Below are positions 35,217 to 44,717 of a stretch of DNA of 64,000 nt, in pieces. Within the stretch, counting starts at the first letter, position 1. Every line of letters starts with the position of its first letter. The notes beneath the pieces are model-generated. The model saw only the letters and a list, made by a program, of their open reading frames with translations. It was not told the DNA's origin and searched no databases. The DNA comes from JABFRZ01 sp964631945 (GTDB taxonomy: Bacteria > Planctomycetota > UBA1135 > GCA-002686595): contig CAZWAY010000020.1 in the NCBI GenBank assembly GCA_964631945.1, positions 19,364 through 83,363 of the forward strand, given 5' to 3'. The translations under genes were made by a program, and so were the position numbers.

Positions 35217-36953
35217 CTAGGGCCCCGTCCGCGCCCCGAGCCGGAGCCGCACCTGCTGGGCTTCGACCACTCGTCCGCTCTCCTCCAGCAGACGCAGGAG
35301 CAGCTCCAGGGCCCCGGGCGGACCGGCGGTGTCGCTGAGCGCGCGCTCCAGCTCGCTCAAGGCCTCGTCGCGCTGGCCGAGGTTGTAGAGGCACACCGCC
35401 AGGTTGAGCTGGGCCGGAATGCGCTCGCCGCCCGGCATGTCCAGCACGCGAGCGAAGGCCTCGGCGGCGCCCTCGAAGCGCGCGAGGTCCTGGCGCGCGA
35501 GCCCGAGCGTGAACCAGGCCTTGTGGTTCTCCGGATTCGCGCCCACGGCGCGCTCCAGGAGCGCCACGGCCCGCTCGCGCGAGCCCTGCTCCTCGAACAG
35601 CCGGCGGCCTTCCATGTAGTCCGCGTAGGCCGCCGTCAGGCGGTGCGGGCTCGGGCTCGTGCAGGGGGCCAGCGGCTCGAGGTCCTCCTCGTCCGCATCC
35701 GTGCCCGTGCCGGCATAGCCCAGGCGTTCGATCTCGCGCTGCAGGTTCTCCTGGCCCGGATCGAGCGGCGTGCGTTCGAGGCGCGCGCGCGCGCCGAGCT
35801 CGGCGATGCGCGCGCGCAGCGCCGCGGCCTGGTCGGGATGGGCGGCGAGGACGCTGTGGTTCTCGCCCGGATCGGAGGCCAGGTCGTAGAGCTCGGGCGC
35901 GCTCGAGTGCACGTACTTCCGCTGTCCGTCGGTCCAGCCCGCGAGCGGGCTCCAGCCGAAGGACTTGGTACCGAAGTAGCTCTCGAAGTAGACGCCCGGG
36001 CGCGGACCCGGCGCGAGCGGGTCGCGCCCGTCGAGTTCCTCGAGCCCCTCCCCGTCCCAGCCGAGCGCCGCCGCCACCAGCGGCAGCACGTCCACCTGGC
36101 TGACGGGCGCGTGCACGCGCTCGCCCGCGCGCGCCGCACCCGGCAGGCGCGCGAGCAACGGGATGCGCAGGGTGGCATCGAACACGAAGGCGCCGTGCGT
36201 GTCCTCGTCGTGGCGGCCGCGGCCCTCGCCGTGGTCGGCCGAAGCGACGATCAGGGTCTGCGCCAGCTCGCCGTCGCGCTCGAGGCGCGCCAGCAGCCGG
36301 CCGATGGCTGCGTCCATCGCGGCCACCTCGCCGAGGTAGGCATCGCCCTTCGCCCGCGCCAGGAACTCCGGCGCCGGGGCGTAGGGGAAGTGCGGATCGT
36401 AGAAGTGCAGCCACAGGAAGAACGGTCGCTCCTCGTCGCGGCCGTCGAGCCAGGCCAGGGCGCGCGCGACGACCTCGTCCGCGTGCCGGCTGGCGGCCAG
36501 GTGCTCCTCGACGTCGGCCGGCGTGGGCGGCGCGTCGTAGTGCTCGAAGCCCTGCTCGAGTCCGAACTCGGGCGCCAGCACGACCGCGGCCACGAAGGCC
36601 GCCGTCTCGAAGCCGTGCTCCCGGGCGCGCTCGGCCAGCGTGCGCGCCTCCGTGGAGAGCCGCGTCTCCCCGTTGCGACGCAGCGCGTGTCGCAGGGGAT
36701 AGAGGCCCGTCAGCAGCGAGGCGTGGGCCGGCAGCGTGAGCGGGGCCACCGCGCGCGCATCCTCGAACACCACGCCCTCGCGCGCCAGGCGGTCGAGGTT
36801 CGGCGTCAGCCCGCTCGGCCCGCCGTAGCAGCCGAGCGCCTCGGGCACGGTCGTGTCGAGCGTGAGCAACACGAGCGACGGACCCGGCGCGGACACCGGA
36901 GCGCAGCCGCCGAGCGCGAGGGCCAGCAGGACGGCGAGGGGCGCGCGCAGCAC
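35217..36953 (-). CDS. sulfatase-fold lipoprotein with C-terminal TPRs, Thr nucleophile site
   Basis: This 578-residue protein starts at GTG 36953 and has a lipobox LALALGGC (Cys17). The alkaline-phosphatase/sulfatase domain (about 25-400) has SLVLLTLDTT at the metal site, HFYDPHFPYAPAPEF and VASADHGEGRGRHDE. At the nucleophile position it reads APLTLPAHASLLTG, with Thr instead of formylglycine-forming Cys, so it probably acts on phosphate esters or transfers phosphoryl groups. TPR units follow (about 460-570, HKAWFTLGLARQDLARFEGA). It lies 54 bases downstream of the next sulfatase-fold gene and is probably co-transcribed with it. Confidence 0.87.
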   Translation of the reverse strand: MLRAPLAVLLALALGGCAPVSAPGPSLVLLTLDTTVPEALGCYGGPSGLTPNLDRLAREGVVFEDARAVAPLTLPAHASLLTGLYPLRHALRRNGETRLSTEARTLAERAREHGFETAAFVAAVVLAPEFGLEQGFEHYDAPPTPADVEEHLAASRHADEVVARALAWLDGRDEERPFFLWLHFYDPHFPYAPAPEFLARAKGDAYLGEVAAMDAAIGRLLARLERDGELAQTLIVASADHGEGRGRHDEDTHGAFVFDATLRIPLLARLPGAARAGERVHAPVSQVDVLPLVAAALGWDGEGLEELDGRDPLAPGPRPGVYFESYFGTKSFGWSPLAGWTDGQRKYVHSSAPELYDLASDPGENHSVLAAHPDQAAALRARIAELGARARLERTPLDPGQENLQREIERLGYAGTGTDADEEDLEPLAPCTSPSPHRLTAAYADYMEGRRLFEEQGSRERAVALLERAVGANPENHKAWFTLGLARQDLARFEGAAEAFARVLDMPGGERIPAQLNLAVCLYNLGQRDEALSELERALSDTAGPPGALELLLRLLEESGRVVEAQQVRLRLGARTGP

Positions 36954-37007
36954 GCCCCGGCATCGGCAGGCCGCGCCCGGAACCTGTAGCGGAGCCCGCC
37001 GGTCGGG

Positions 37008-39407
37008 CTAGTCGCCGGGCCCGACGTAGCCGAGCTTGCGCATGACTTCGAGCGCACCCTCGTCGACCGCCGTGCCGATCTCGGTGCGGCGCGAGCGCAG
37101 CGCAGCCCGGCGCGCGCGCAACTCCTCCCGCAGGGCCTGGGCACGCTCGGGTTCGGTCGGCGCGAGGTCGTGCCGTTCCTCGGGGTCCTGGGCCAGGTCG
37201 TAGAGCGTGACCTCGCCCGCGCCGCCCGCGTCGTGCGCTCCGAAGGGCACGCCGTGCGGCGCGAAGTGCAGCACGCTCGTGCCCGTGCGCAGCCCGTACA
37301 GCGGCTGGCGGCCGACGCCGTTCCAGTAGCCCTGCTGGGTGGAGAAGAGCTGCGCGCCAGCCTGCGGGTGCAGGAGGTCGAGGGGCGTGCTCAGGCCCTC
37401 GATCGCACCGCCGCCGAGACGCGCCAGGGTCGGGCCGAGGGCCGCGCCCGAGACCGGCACGCGCACGCGCTCGCCGCGCGGGATGCCCGGCCCCGCCAGG
37501 ACGAGCGGCACGCGCACGAGCTCGCGGTGCAGCGTGTGGGCGTGCGCCAGCAGGCCGTGGTCGAAGAGCTCCTCGCCGTGGTCGCTGGTCACGGCCACGA
37601 TCGTGTTCCCGTCCAGCCCGAGCTCGGCCAGGCGCGCGAGCAGCACTCCGAGGTAGTGGTCGGCGCTCCACACGCAGCCGTCGTAGAGATCGCTGAGCCA
37701 GCGCTGCTCCTCGGGCGAGACCACGCTGGCCGGATCGAGCCGGCCGGTCTCGCCGTAGCGACGCAGGAGCTCCCACTGCTGGTCGAGCGAACGACGCGCA
37801 TCGAAGCCGGCCGGGACCTCGGGCGCGAACTGCCGGCGCCCCTCCGCCAGCGGCACGTAGGGCGCGTGCGGCTCCATCAGGTGCAGGTAGAGGAAGAAGC
37901 GCCACTCGCCGACCGTGTCGAGCCATTCAAGCGCACCGGGGAGCACCAGGTCCGAGCGCCGCATGTGGCCCTCGCGGCTCGCGTCGAAGAACTCGAAGCC
38001 CTGGTCGAAGAACTTGTCGGGCACGATCAGCGGACTGCCCGACCAGGCCGCGCTCGTGAAGCCGGCGCGCTGCAGGGCCTCGGCCAGGGTGTCGAGCCCC
38101 TGCGACAGGAACGAGCTCGCCACGTCCTGCACGCCGTGCTCCTCGGGCAGGAGGCCGGTCAGGATCGAGGCGGTGGAGGGCCAGGTCCAGCTCGCGGTCG
38201 CGTAGGTCTCGTCGAACAGCAGGCCGCGCTCGGCCAGGGCCGCGAGGTGCGGCGTGGTCGGACGCGCGTAGCCGTAGGCCGAGGTGCGGTCGGCGCGCAG
38301 CGTGTCGATCAGCACCAGCACCAGGTTCGGATGCTCGCGCGCGGCACGCGTGCGCGCCACGCGGCTGCGCTGCTCGAGCGCGAGCCCGCCGAAGCCCGCC
38401 GGCAACGGATCGGCCGGCTCGACCTCGTGCCCGGCGGGATCCAGCAAGGTCGTCTCGAGCTCGAGCACCGCGCCCGGACGCACCGCCAAGCCCGCGCCGG
38501 CCCCGAGCTCGATCCAGCGGGCCGAGTCCGCGAGCGCGAGCTCGGCCCGGAAGGCGAGGCTCCCGTCGAGCCGCGCCGAGAAGCGCAGCACGTGCCCCGG
38601 GTAGCGCTCGGCCACCTCGTCCACCGAATGGTCGAGGCCCGCGCCGCCGACCAGCCAGCGCGTCTCGTCCGAGTCCACCAGCGCGCGCCGCACCCGCGCG
38701 GGCGGCGCGAGCACCAGCGCCGGTCGCGCCGCCCCCTCGACGCGGTACTCGGCCGAGGGCGCCAGCAGTCCGGGCCCGGGCGCGCCCTCCGGGTGTGCGC
38801 GCAGGACCTCCCAGGTTCCCCCGACGAGGTCGTGCTCGACCCGCCGCACGTCCATGACCTCGCCCAGCGCGCCGAAGGTCGAGCGCAGGAGCAGCAGGGT
38901 CAGCACCAGCAGGGCGAGGGGCGCGAGCACGCGGCGCCGCGGACGCACCAGCGCCGAGCACAGCCAGCGCGGCCGTGCCAGGAAGAAGGAGCCCGCGAAC
39001 GCGAACGCCACCAACCCCACCAGCACGAACGCCGCGAGCCCGAAGGGCGTGTCGAGCCCGATGCGGCGCGACGGATCCGCGTCCAGGCGGCCCCCCAGGA
39101 AAGCCAGGAAGAGCCCCACGAAGGCCAGCGGCACGAGCGCGCGCAAGACCACGCTGCGGCCCAGCTCCAGACTCCTGGCACCGAACGCCGCCGCCAGCGC
39201 CAATCCGCACGCGCCCACGACCAGCGGCAGGAGGCCGTGCGCGAGCCGCATCCCGGCCAGCCCGAGATCGCCGTGGTGGCGGAACTCCAGCGCGAGCAAC
39301 ACGACGGCGCGCGCCAGCGTCAGCGCCAGCGCGAGCCAGGCGGCCAGGGCGAAACCGGACTCGGGCTCGAGCTCGTCGCGCGCGCGCATCGCCGGGGCCG
39401 GTTTCAT
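37008..39407 (-). CDS. polytopic sulfatase-fold membrane enzyme, Thr nucleophile site
   Basis: This 799-residue protein has about five N-terminal transmembrane helices (about 20-190) and a linker beta-domain (200-365). A sulfatase/phosphatase-superfamily domain follows (about 370-720): NLVLVLIDTLRADRTSAYGY, YLHLMEPHAPYVPL, VTSDHGEELFDHGLLAH. The nucleophile region reads SWTWPSTASILTG, with Thr where sulfatases have Cys, as in lipoteichoic-acid-synthase-like and phosphoethanolamine transferases. A membrane phosphotransferase acting on envelope glycolipids is plausible. ATG 39407 is preferred; TTG 39434 and ATG 39389 are alternatives. It lies between the HMA-like lipoprotein and the TPR sulfatase genes. 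Confidence 0.85.
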   Translation of the reverse strand: MKPAPAMRARDELEPESGFALAAWLALALTLARAVVLLALEFRHHGDLGLAGMRLAHGLLPLVVGACGLALAAAFGARSLELGRSVVLRALVPLAFVGLFLAFLGGRLDADPSRRIGLDTPFGLAAFVLVGLVAFAFAGSFFLARPRWLCSALVRPRRRVLAPLALLVLTLLLLRSTFGALGEVMDVRRVEHDLVGGTWEVLRAHPEGAPGPGLLAPSAEYRVEGAARPALVLAPPARVRRALVDSDETRWLVGGAGLDHSVDEVAERYPGHVLRFSARLDGSLAFRAELALADSARWIELGAGAGLAVRPGAVLELETTLLDPAGHEVEPADPLPAGFGGLALEQRSRVARTRAAREHPNLVLVLIDTLRADRTSAYGYARPTTPHLAALAERGLLFDETYATASWTWPSTASILTGLLPEEHGVQDVASSFLSQGLDTLAEALQRAGFTSAAWSGSPLIVPDKFFDQGFEFFDASREGHMRRSDLVLPGALEWLDTVGEWRFFLYLHLMEPHAPYVPLAEGRRQFAPEVPAGFDARRSLDQQWELLRRYGETGRLDPASVVSPEEQRWLSDLYDGCVWSADHYLGVLLARLAELGLDGNTIVAVTSDHGEELFDHGLLAHAHTLHRELVRVPLVLAGPGIPRGERVRVPVSGAALGPTLARLGGGAIEGLSTPLDLLHPQAGAQLFSTQQGYWNGVGRQPLYGLRTGTSVLHFAPHGVPFGAHDAGGAGEVTLYDLAQDPEERHDLAPTEPERAQALREELRARRAALRSRRTEIGTAVDEGALEVMRKLGYVGPGD

Positions 39408-39452
39408 GGGCTGAGCCGGCTTCGTGGAGCGCAACCGGCGCGGTCGCCTCGT

Positions 39453-39746
39453 TCAGTGAGCCGCAGCGCCGTAGCCTTGCTTGCGGAGGGCCGCGACGAG
39501 GAGCTCGGGCTCGAGGTGCCCTCGACAGTGCACGGTCACCGTGCGCGTCGCGTACTCGACCGTGGCCGAGTCGACGCCCACCACGCTCTCGAGCGCGGCT
39601 TCGACGCGCGGCGGACAGCCCTCGGCCGAGGTCATCCCGAACACCGTGAACACGAGCGTCTCGGGCACGGGCTCGGAGTGGCGCGGGAGCTCACAGGCCG
39701 CGACCCCCAGGCACGCGAGTACGACGGGGAGCAGCGGCAGCCTCAT
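39453..39746 (-). CDS. small HMA-like lipoprotein
   Basis: This 97-residue protein has a lipoprotein signal with lipobox LGVAAC (Cys18) and a ferredoxin-like heavy-metal-associated fold: VFTVFGMTSAEGCPPRVEAA, VVGVDSATVEYATRTVTVHC. The canonical GMTCxxC metal site is changed to GMTSAEGC, so one of the two cysteine ligands is missing or shifted. It may bind metal differently or have lost binding. It is upstream of the two sulfatase-fold genes and probably in their transcript, with a 45-base gap to the chosen start. Confidence 0.7.
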   Translation of the reverse strand: MRLPLLPVVLACLGVAACELPRHSEPVPETLVFTVFGMTSAEGCPPRVEAALESVVGVDSATVEYATRTVTVHCRGHLEPELLVAALRKQGYGAAAH

Positions 39747-40257
39747 GGATCGCGCGACGCCCCCTGTCGACCCGGGGCCGAGACGGCGCAGGGCGGAGGC
39801 TACGCAGGCGCGCACGACACGGCAACCGCAGCGGATCCTCCAGGTCTCTCGGCGCCGTCCCGACTGTCCTCCGGGCCTGCCGACGTTTCCTTCCCGGCCC
39901 GATCCCGGACCGAGCCGCGCGCGCTCGGCGGGTGAGGGAGCCAGGCGCCTCCGGGTTCCCAGCGGATGGGATCCGTCCGGCTGAGCCAATACAAGTGCCT
40001 ATTTTGAAAGGGATTGCGCCCGAGCGGCGAAGCGCTGGCGCGGCCCCTCCGAAGGCCCTTGGAGAGCTGCTGGCCCGTTGGCCCGAGCGCGGCGCGCTCC
40101 GGCCCGGCGAGTCGGGTCGACGGGCGTGCTCCGCCCGCGCACGCCTGGAGCGGAACCCAGCTGTTGCACCCTCACGAAGCCGCCGTCCAGTGCATAGAAT
40201 CCAGCACCAGACCCGCCTGAGCACAGGAGCGCAGGCTTGCCACAGTTGGAGGAACAC
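39747..40257. other. gene-free divergent spacer
   Basis: Five hundred bases separate the HMA-like lipoprotein gene from the next plus-strand gene. Short frames here are not convincing as genes. A locally AT-richer patch near 39986-40010 (ATACAAGTGCCTATTTTGAAAG) may mark a promoter, but no well-spaced -35/-10 pair is clear. A ribosome site GGAGGA at the right end belongs to the next gene. Confidence 0.5.
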
Positions 40258-42495
40258 ATGACGCGATCCCTCTCGAAGATCGTCCAGGCCGAGCGCAGCC
40301 GCGCGGCCCTGGCGATCACCACCATGATGCTGCTTTCCACCGCCGTCGCTGCGCAAGCGCAAGCGAAGGGCGGCCCCTCGAGCAACGGCTCCACGCCGAC
40401 GAACACGACCACGACCATCGGTGGCCCGTCAACGACCACCCTGGGGAGCCGGGGCGGAAGCCCGGGCACCAAGACGGGCACCGCCGGCGGCGGCACGGGC
40501 TCGGCTTCGACCACGGTTTCCGTGGACATGTCCCCGAAGAACAAGCTGCGCTTCCCCTACGGAGTCCAGTCCTTCGAGAAGAAGGAGAACATCCGCCTCG
40601 GCAACGACCTCAGCGTGCTGCCCGGCTGGCACTTCCAGACCACGCCGAGCATGGTGGACGCGATCATCACCGAGAACCCGAACGGGTTCACGCGCCCCGG
40701 TTCGCTCTCGCGGCGCTGGCTCGACATCGAAGACCTCGGCGGGGGCGCGACGGAAGGCTTCACGACGCCCACGATCCAGGCTCCGTCCCCCTGGAACTAC
40801 GCGTGGTCGTTCGCGTTCCTGGTCGGGGCACCCCCGGCCTCCGGTTCCGAGGGCCCGGCGCTCGCGATCCAGCACTTCACCAACGCGGGCTTCCAGGACG
40901 CCTGGGGCGTGCGCCTGACCGACACGGGCGCGGAGCTGTTCGTGAACGGCAGCTGGGGCACGGCCCAAGTGGCCGAGCTGTTCCAGTACGTCGGCGCCAC
41001 GGACGTCGGCACCTGGATCGACGTGCGCGTGGTCGCCAGCCTGCAGAAGGACCGGCTCGAGGCCTTCGTGAACGGGAACCTGGTGGCCAGCCTGCGCACG
41101 CGCAACCCGGCCACGACGGACGTCACCAAGCTGCGCTTCGCCTACCACGGCGGCGGCGCGGGCAACTCGACCTGGATGCAGCTCGACGACGTGGGCGTGG
41201 CCTTCCTCGGCCCCGTCTGCGAGGAGAGCCTCAACCTCACCTTCACGACCGAGGACGATCCCAGCCTCTTGCTCGTGAACGGTCAGGACATCTCCACTCC
41301 GCCCGAGTTCGGCAACAAGGTCGCGATCGGCGGCTCGGGCCCGAACCGCGGCGCGGCCATCTTCGACTCCTCGAACCCCGGCCCCAACAACCCCGGGCAG
41401 GACCTCGACCTGCTGGTCAACCAGGGCAACGTCCTGATCCTGCAGAACGACGCCGCCACCAACCCGCCGGCGGTCGGCGGCATCTTCCCGCGCCCGAACG
41501 ACGACGAGAACGGGGGCACGCTCCAGTTCGACTTCGTCCGGCCGCTGAAGGCACTCTCGATCGACCTGATCGACATCGACCTCCCCAACCAGGGCGTGAC
41601 GCTCACGCTGACCGACTTCAGCGCGCTGACGCGGACCTACACGGTCCCGTCCGACTGGACCGGTGACCTCACCCTGGCCCAGCCGGGCGTCGGAACGCTC
41701 GACCTGACGACGCTGGCGCCCCAGCCGGGCTTCGCCTCGATCGCCACGGCGGTCGAGGATCCGGGCTTCGACGAGAACGCGGCGGTGGCGATGACGATCG
41801 AGCTCAGTGGCTCGGGCGCCGTCGACAACTTCAACGCGCTGATCCCGTGCGTGCTGCTCGACTTCACGAACCAGGACGACAAGACCCCGATCTTCCCGGG
41901 CACCCCGCTCGTGAACGGTCAGGACATCTCCACCCCGCCCGAGTTCGGGGTCGAGGTGGCGATCACCTCCGCCGGCCCGAACGCGGGCGCGGCCATCTTC
42001 GATTCGACTCCGGGCGGCCCGAACGATGGCGTCGGCAAGCCGGACAAGGACCTGCTCGTGGGTCTCGGGAACATCCTGTGCCTCCAGAACAACCTGGCCG
42101 CGGCGCAATCCGTGGCGGGCATCTTCAACGTGCCGAACGACGACACGGAAGGTGGCACGGTGTTCTTCGACTTCCCGGGCGAAGTGCGGGTCAACATGAT
42201 CGACCTGATCGACGTGGACGAAGAGGAATCGATCGGCGTGACCGTCACGCTGCTCGACAGTGGCGGCAAGACGCGCACCTACACCGCGCCTCCGTCCTGG
42301 ACCGAGGACCTGCTCAACGACGGGCCCCCGGGCTTCCGCACGCTGGACCTGTCCACCCTCGCCCCGCAGCCCGGCTTCGCGGCCTCGGCCACGGGCGTCG
42401 AGATGGCCGGGTTCAACCCCAACAAGGTCATCAAGATGACGGTCGATCTGGGCGGCGCCCAGGACATCGACAACATCTGCTTCTGCCCGCAGTAG
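40258..42495 (+). CDS. large secreted protein with lectin-like domain and duplicated C-terminal module
   Basis: ATG 40258 follows GGAGGA by five bases and opens a signal peptide (ending near TAVAAQAQA, about residue 36). The 745-residue protein has a Ser/Thr/Gly-rich linker (40-90) and a concanavalin-like jelly-roll domain (about 95-320, with FQDAWGVRLTDTGAELFVNG and LEAFVNGNLVASLRT). Two tandem modules of about 200 residues follow, each opening with LVNGQDISTPPEFG. A run of about 40 bases in that opening is nearly identical between the two. No catalytic motif is recognised. It looks like a surface or matrix protein of the kind common in planctomycetes. Confidence 0.8.
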   Translation: MTRSLSKIVQAERSRAALAITTMMLLSTAVAAQAQAKGGPSSNGSTPTNTTTTIGGPSTTTLGSRGGSPGTKTGTAGGGTGSASTTVSVDMSPKNKLRFPYGVQSFEKKENIRLGNDLSVLPGWHFQTTPSMVDAIITENPNGFTRPGSLSRRWLDIEDLGGGATEGFTTPTIQAPSPWNYAWSFAFLVGAPPASGSEGPALAIQHFTNAGFQDAWGVRLTDTGAELFVNGSWGTAQVAELFQYVGATDVGTWIDVRVVASLQKDRLEAFVNGNLVASLRTRNPATTDVTKLRFAYHGGGAGNSTWMQLDDVGVAFLGPVCEESLNLTFTTEDDPSLLLVNGQDISTPPEFGNKVAIGGSGPNRGAAIFDSSNPGPNNPGQDLDLLVNQGNVLILQNDAATNPPAVGGIFPRPNDDENGGTLQFDFVRPLKALSIDLIDIDLPNQGVTLTLTDFSALTRTYTVPSDWTGDLTLAQPGVGTLDLTTLAPQPGFASIATAVEDPGFDENAAVAMTIELSGSGAVDNFNALIPCVLLDFTNQDDKTPIFPGTPLVNGQDISTPPEFGVEVAITSAGPNAGAAIFDSTPGGPNDGVGKPDKDLLVGLGNILCLQNNLAAAQSVAGIFNVPNDDTEGGTVFFDFPGEVRVNMIDLIDVDEEESIGVTVTLLDSGGKTRTYTAPPSWTEDLLNDGPPGFRTLDLSTLAPQPGFAASATGVEMAGFNPNKVIKMTVDLGGAQDIDNICFCPQ

Positions 42496-42515
42496 CAGAG
42501 CCTGGCTAGAACGCG

Positions 42516-42549
42516 GCGAGGCCGGGGAGCGCGAGCTTCCCGGCCTCGC
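42516..42549 (+). terminator. terminator hairpin after the duplicated-module gene
   Basis: Perfect 11-base arms GCGAGGCCGGG (42516-42526) and CCCGGCCTCGC (42539-42549) stand 21 bases after the stop codon. A weak T-stretch (ATTTC) follows at 42553. The position fits a transcription terminator. Confidence 0.6.
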
Positions 42550-42650
42550 TCGCATTTCGGGGGCTGGCTCCGGGCGTGAAGACTCGCTGCCGGACGGCGT
42601 TCCGACTGCGCGGCTCAAGACCGCGGGTCCGCGCGGCCCGAAAAGGGGGC

Positions 42651-44699
42651 ATGCGTGCCGCCCACCTCGTCGTCGCCGTTCGAATCCTGACGCTCGTCTG
42701 CCTCGCCACGGCCTGTGGTGGTGGCGGCGGCGGGGCCAGCGGTGGTGGCGGAGGGGGCGGCGGAGGGGGTGGTGGTGGCGGCGGCGGCGCGCTGCTCTCC
42801 GGCGCGAACAGCGATGCCTTCCTGGGCGTCGATCCGACCGACGGCACGACGGCGCGCCGCACCGGCACGGGCCTGATCGGCTTCCGCTCGGTGCGCGGCC
42901 TGGCCTACGACACGAGCCGCGCCGTGTTCTTCGGGGTCGAGCTCGACACCCACGAACTGATCACCATCGATCGCCTGACGGGAGCCTGCACGGTGGTCGG
43001 ACCGCTGGGCTTCCTGGGCGTCGGCTCGCTCGCGTTCGACGCCACCACGGGCTTCCTGTTCGGAGTGGACGACTTCACGGACCAGCTCGTGCGCATCGAC
43101 CCGCTCACCGGCGCGGGCACCGCGTTGGGCGTGATCCCGTTCACCAGCACCGGCGGCCTGGCGTTCCAGCCCGGCACGGGCGCGCTGTTCAGCACCGATC
43201 TGCTGGGTGACCAGCTGCTGGCCATCGACAAGAGCAACGGTTCCGCCAGCGCGATCGGCGCGCTCGGCTTCGGCTTCGTCTACGGCCTCACCTTCCAGCC
43301 CTCGACCGGCATCCTCTACGCCACCGATCTCTCCGGTGACGTGCTACTCACGGTGAACCCCGTGACCGGCGCGGGGACGGTCGTCGGCATCCTGGGGTTC
43401 AACGAGGTGCGTGGGCTCACCTTCCGCTCGGGCGTGCTCTACGGCATCGACACGTTCACCTCCCAGCTCATCACGATCAACCGCAGCACCGGGCAGGGCA
43501 CGGCGCTCGTGCCGCTGGGATTCACCAACGTGCGCGGACTCGCCGTGCAGCCGGGCACGGGTGCGCTGTTCGGCGCGGACGCCTTCAGCGATCGCCTCGT
43601 CCGTATCGACGCGCTGACGGGCCTGGCCTCCTCGGTGGGCGCGTCGGGCTTCTTCGACCTGCGCGGGATGGCCTTCGACGACGCCGGCACGCTGTACGCG
43701 ACCGACGTCTTCAGCGACCAGCTCGTCACGCTCGACCCGCTGACCGGCAGCGGCACGGCGATCGGCTCGCTCGGCTTCTTCGGCGTGCTCGGCCTGGCCT
43801 TCGATCCGACCACCGACACGCTCTACGGCAGCGACGAGAGCCTGGACCAGCTGCTGGTCATCGATCGCCTCACCGGTCAGGGCACGGTCGTGGGCCCGCT
43901 CGGCTTCCCGCAGGTGCACGCGCTCGCCTACGACCCCGTGGCGAACGTCCTGTACGGCTCGAGCGGGACCGAGCTGCTGGTCATCGATCGCTCCACGGGC
44001 CAGGCCACCTCCGTGGCGACGTTCGGGCTCGGGCCCGTGGTCGCGCTGGCCTGCACCAGCACCGGCGCGATCTTCGGGAGCACCGGCACGCGTCTGGTCG
44101 CGATCGACGAGGCCAGTGGCAGCGCCTCCACCATCGCCGACCTCGGCGTCTTCGACATCGAGGGTCTGGCCTACGATCCGCTGAGCGGACTCCTGTACGC
44201 CAGCGACACGGCCGCGGACCAGCTGCTCTCGATCAATCCGAGCACGGGCCGCGCCACGACCATCGGCCCGCTCGGCTTCGGCTTCGTGGCGGGGCTCGCC
44301 TACGACCCGGGCTCGGGCACGCTGTACGGCACCGACGTGCTGACCGACCAGCTGCTGACGATCGATCGCGTGACCGGCCAGGCGACGGCGGTCGGCGCAC
44401 TGGGCTTCTTCGACGTGCAGGGCCTGGCCTTCGACGAGGTCTCGGGGCTGCTGTACGGGAGCGACGTGAACACCGACCGGCTGATCGTGATCGACGTGCT
44501 GACCGGCCAGGGCACCGCGCTCGGGCCGCTGGGCTTCCCGGACGTCGAGGGCCTGACGTTCGAGTCCGGGACGGGCATCCTGTTCGGAACCGACGGGCAG
44601 ACGCTGCAGCTGATCACGATCGATCCCCTGACCGGCGCGGGCACGCTCGTGGGCCCGACGCGCTACCGCGTCGACGGGCTCGCCGATCGCTTCCAGTAG
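42651..44699 (+). CDS. lipoprotein with poly-glycine linker and 14 propeller-type repeats
   Basis: ATG 42651 opens a lipoprotein signal (LVCLATAC); the longer frame from 42576 is not needed. Directly after the lipid Cys comes a glycine tract of about 24 residues broken once by Ala-Ser. The rest of the 682 residues is fourteen repeats of about 43, each of the form GLAFDP-x-TG-x-LYG-x-D-x-x-x-DQLL-x-ID-x-x-TG-x-GT-x-x-G-x-LGF. Fourteen units would suit two seven-bladed beta-propellers or one continuous one. No enzyme residues are seen. It is probably an outer-membrane or surface binding protein. Confidence 0.82.
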   Translation: MRAAHLVVAVRILTLVCLATACGGGGGGASGGGGGGGGGGGGGGGGALLSGANSDAFLGVDPTDGTTARRTGTGLIGFRSVRGLAYDTSRAVFFGVELDTHELITIDRLTGACTVVGPLGFLGVGSLAFDATTGFLFGVDDFTDQLVRIDPLTGAGTALGVIPFTSTGGLAFQPGTGALFSTDLLGDQLLAIDKSNGSASAIGALGFGFVYGLTFQPSTGILYATDLSGDVLLTVNPVTGAGTVVGILGFNEVRGLTFRSGVLYGIDTFTSQLITINRSTGQGTALVPLGFTNVRGLAVQPGTGALFGADAFSDRLVRIDALTGLASSVGASGFFDLRGMAFDDAGTLYATDVFSDQLVTLDPLTGSGTAIGSLGFFGVLGLAFDPTTDTLYGSDESLDQLLVIDRLTGQGTVVGPLGFPQVHALAYDPVANVLYGSSGTELLVIDRSTGQATSVATFGLGPVVALACTSTGAIFGSTGTRLVAIDEASGSASTIADLGVFDIEGLAYDPLSGLLYASDTAADQLLSINPSTGRATTIGPLGFGFVAGLAYDPGSGTLYGTDVLTDQLLTIDRVTGQATAVGALGFFDVQGLAFDEVSGLLYGSDVNTDRLIVIDVLTGQGTALGPLGFPDVEGLTFESGTGILFGTDGQTLQLITIDPLTGAGTLVGPTRYRVDGLADRFQ

Positions 44700-44717
44700 T
44701 CGCGTCGGGCGCGGCGC

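Noticed and set aside
39932..40261. 109-codon plus-strand frame in the long spacer
   Set aside because: No ribosome site, Arg/Ser-rich sequence with no domain, and it overlaps the ribosome site of the real downstream gene.
42712..42791. Poly-glycine GGN tract as a phase-variation switch
   Set aside because: The repeat unit is a codon, so length changes stay in frame and would not switch expression.
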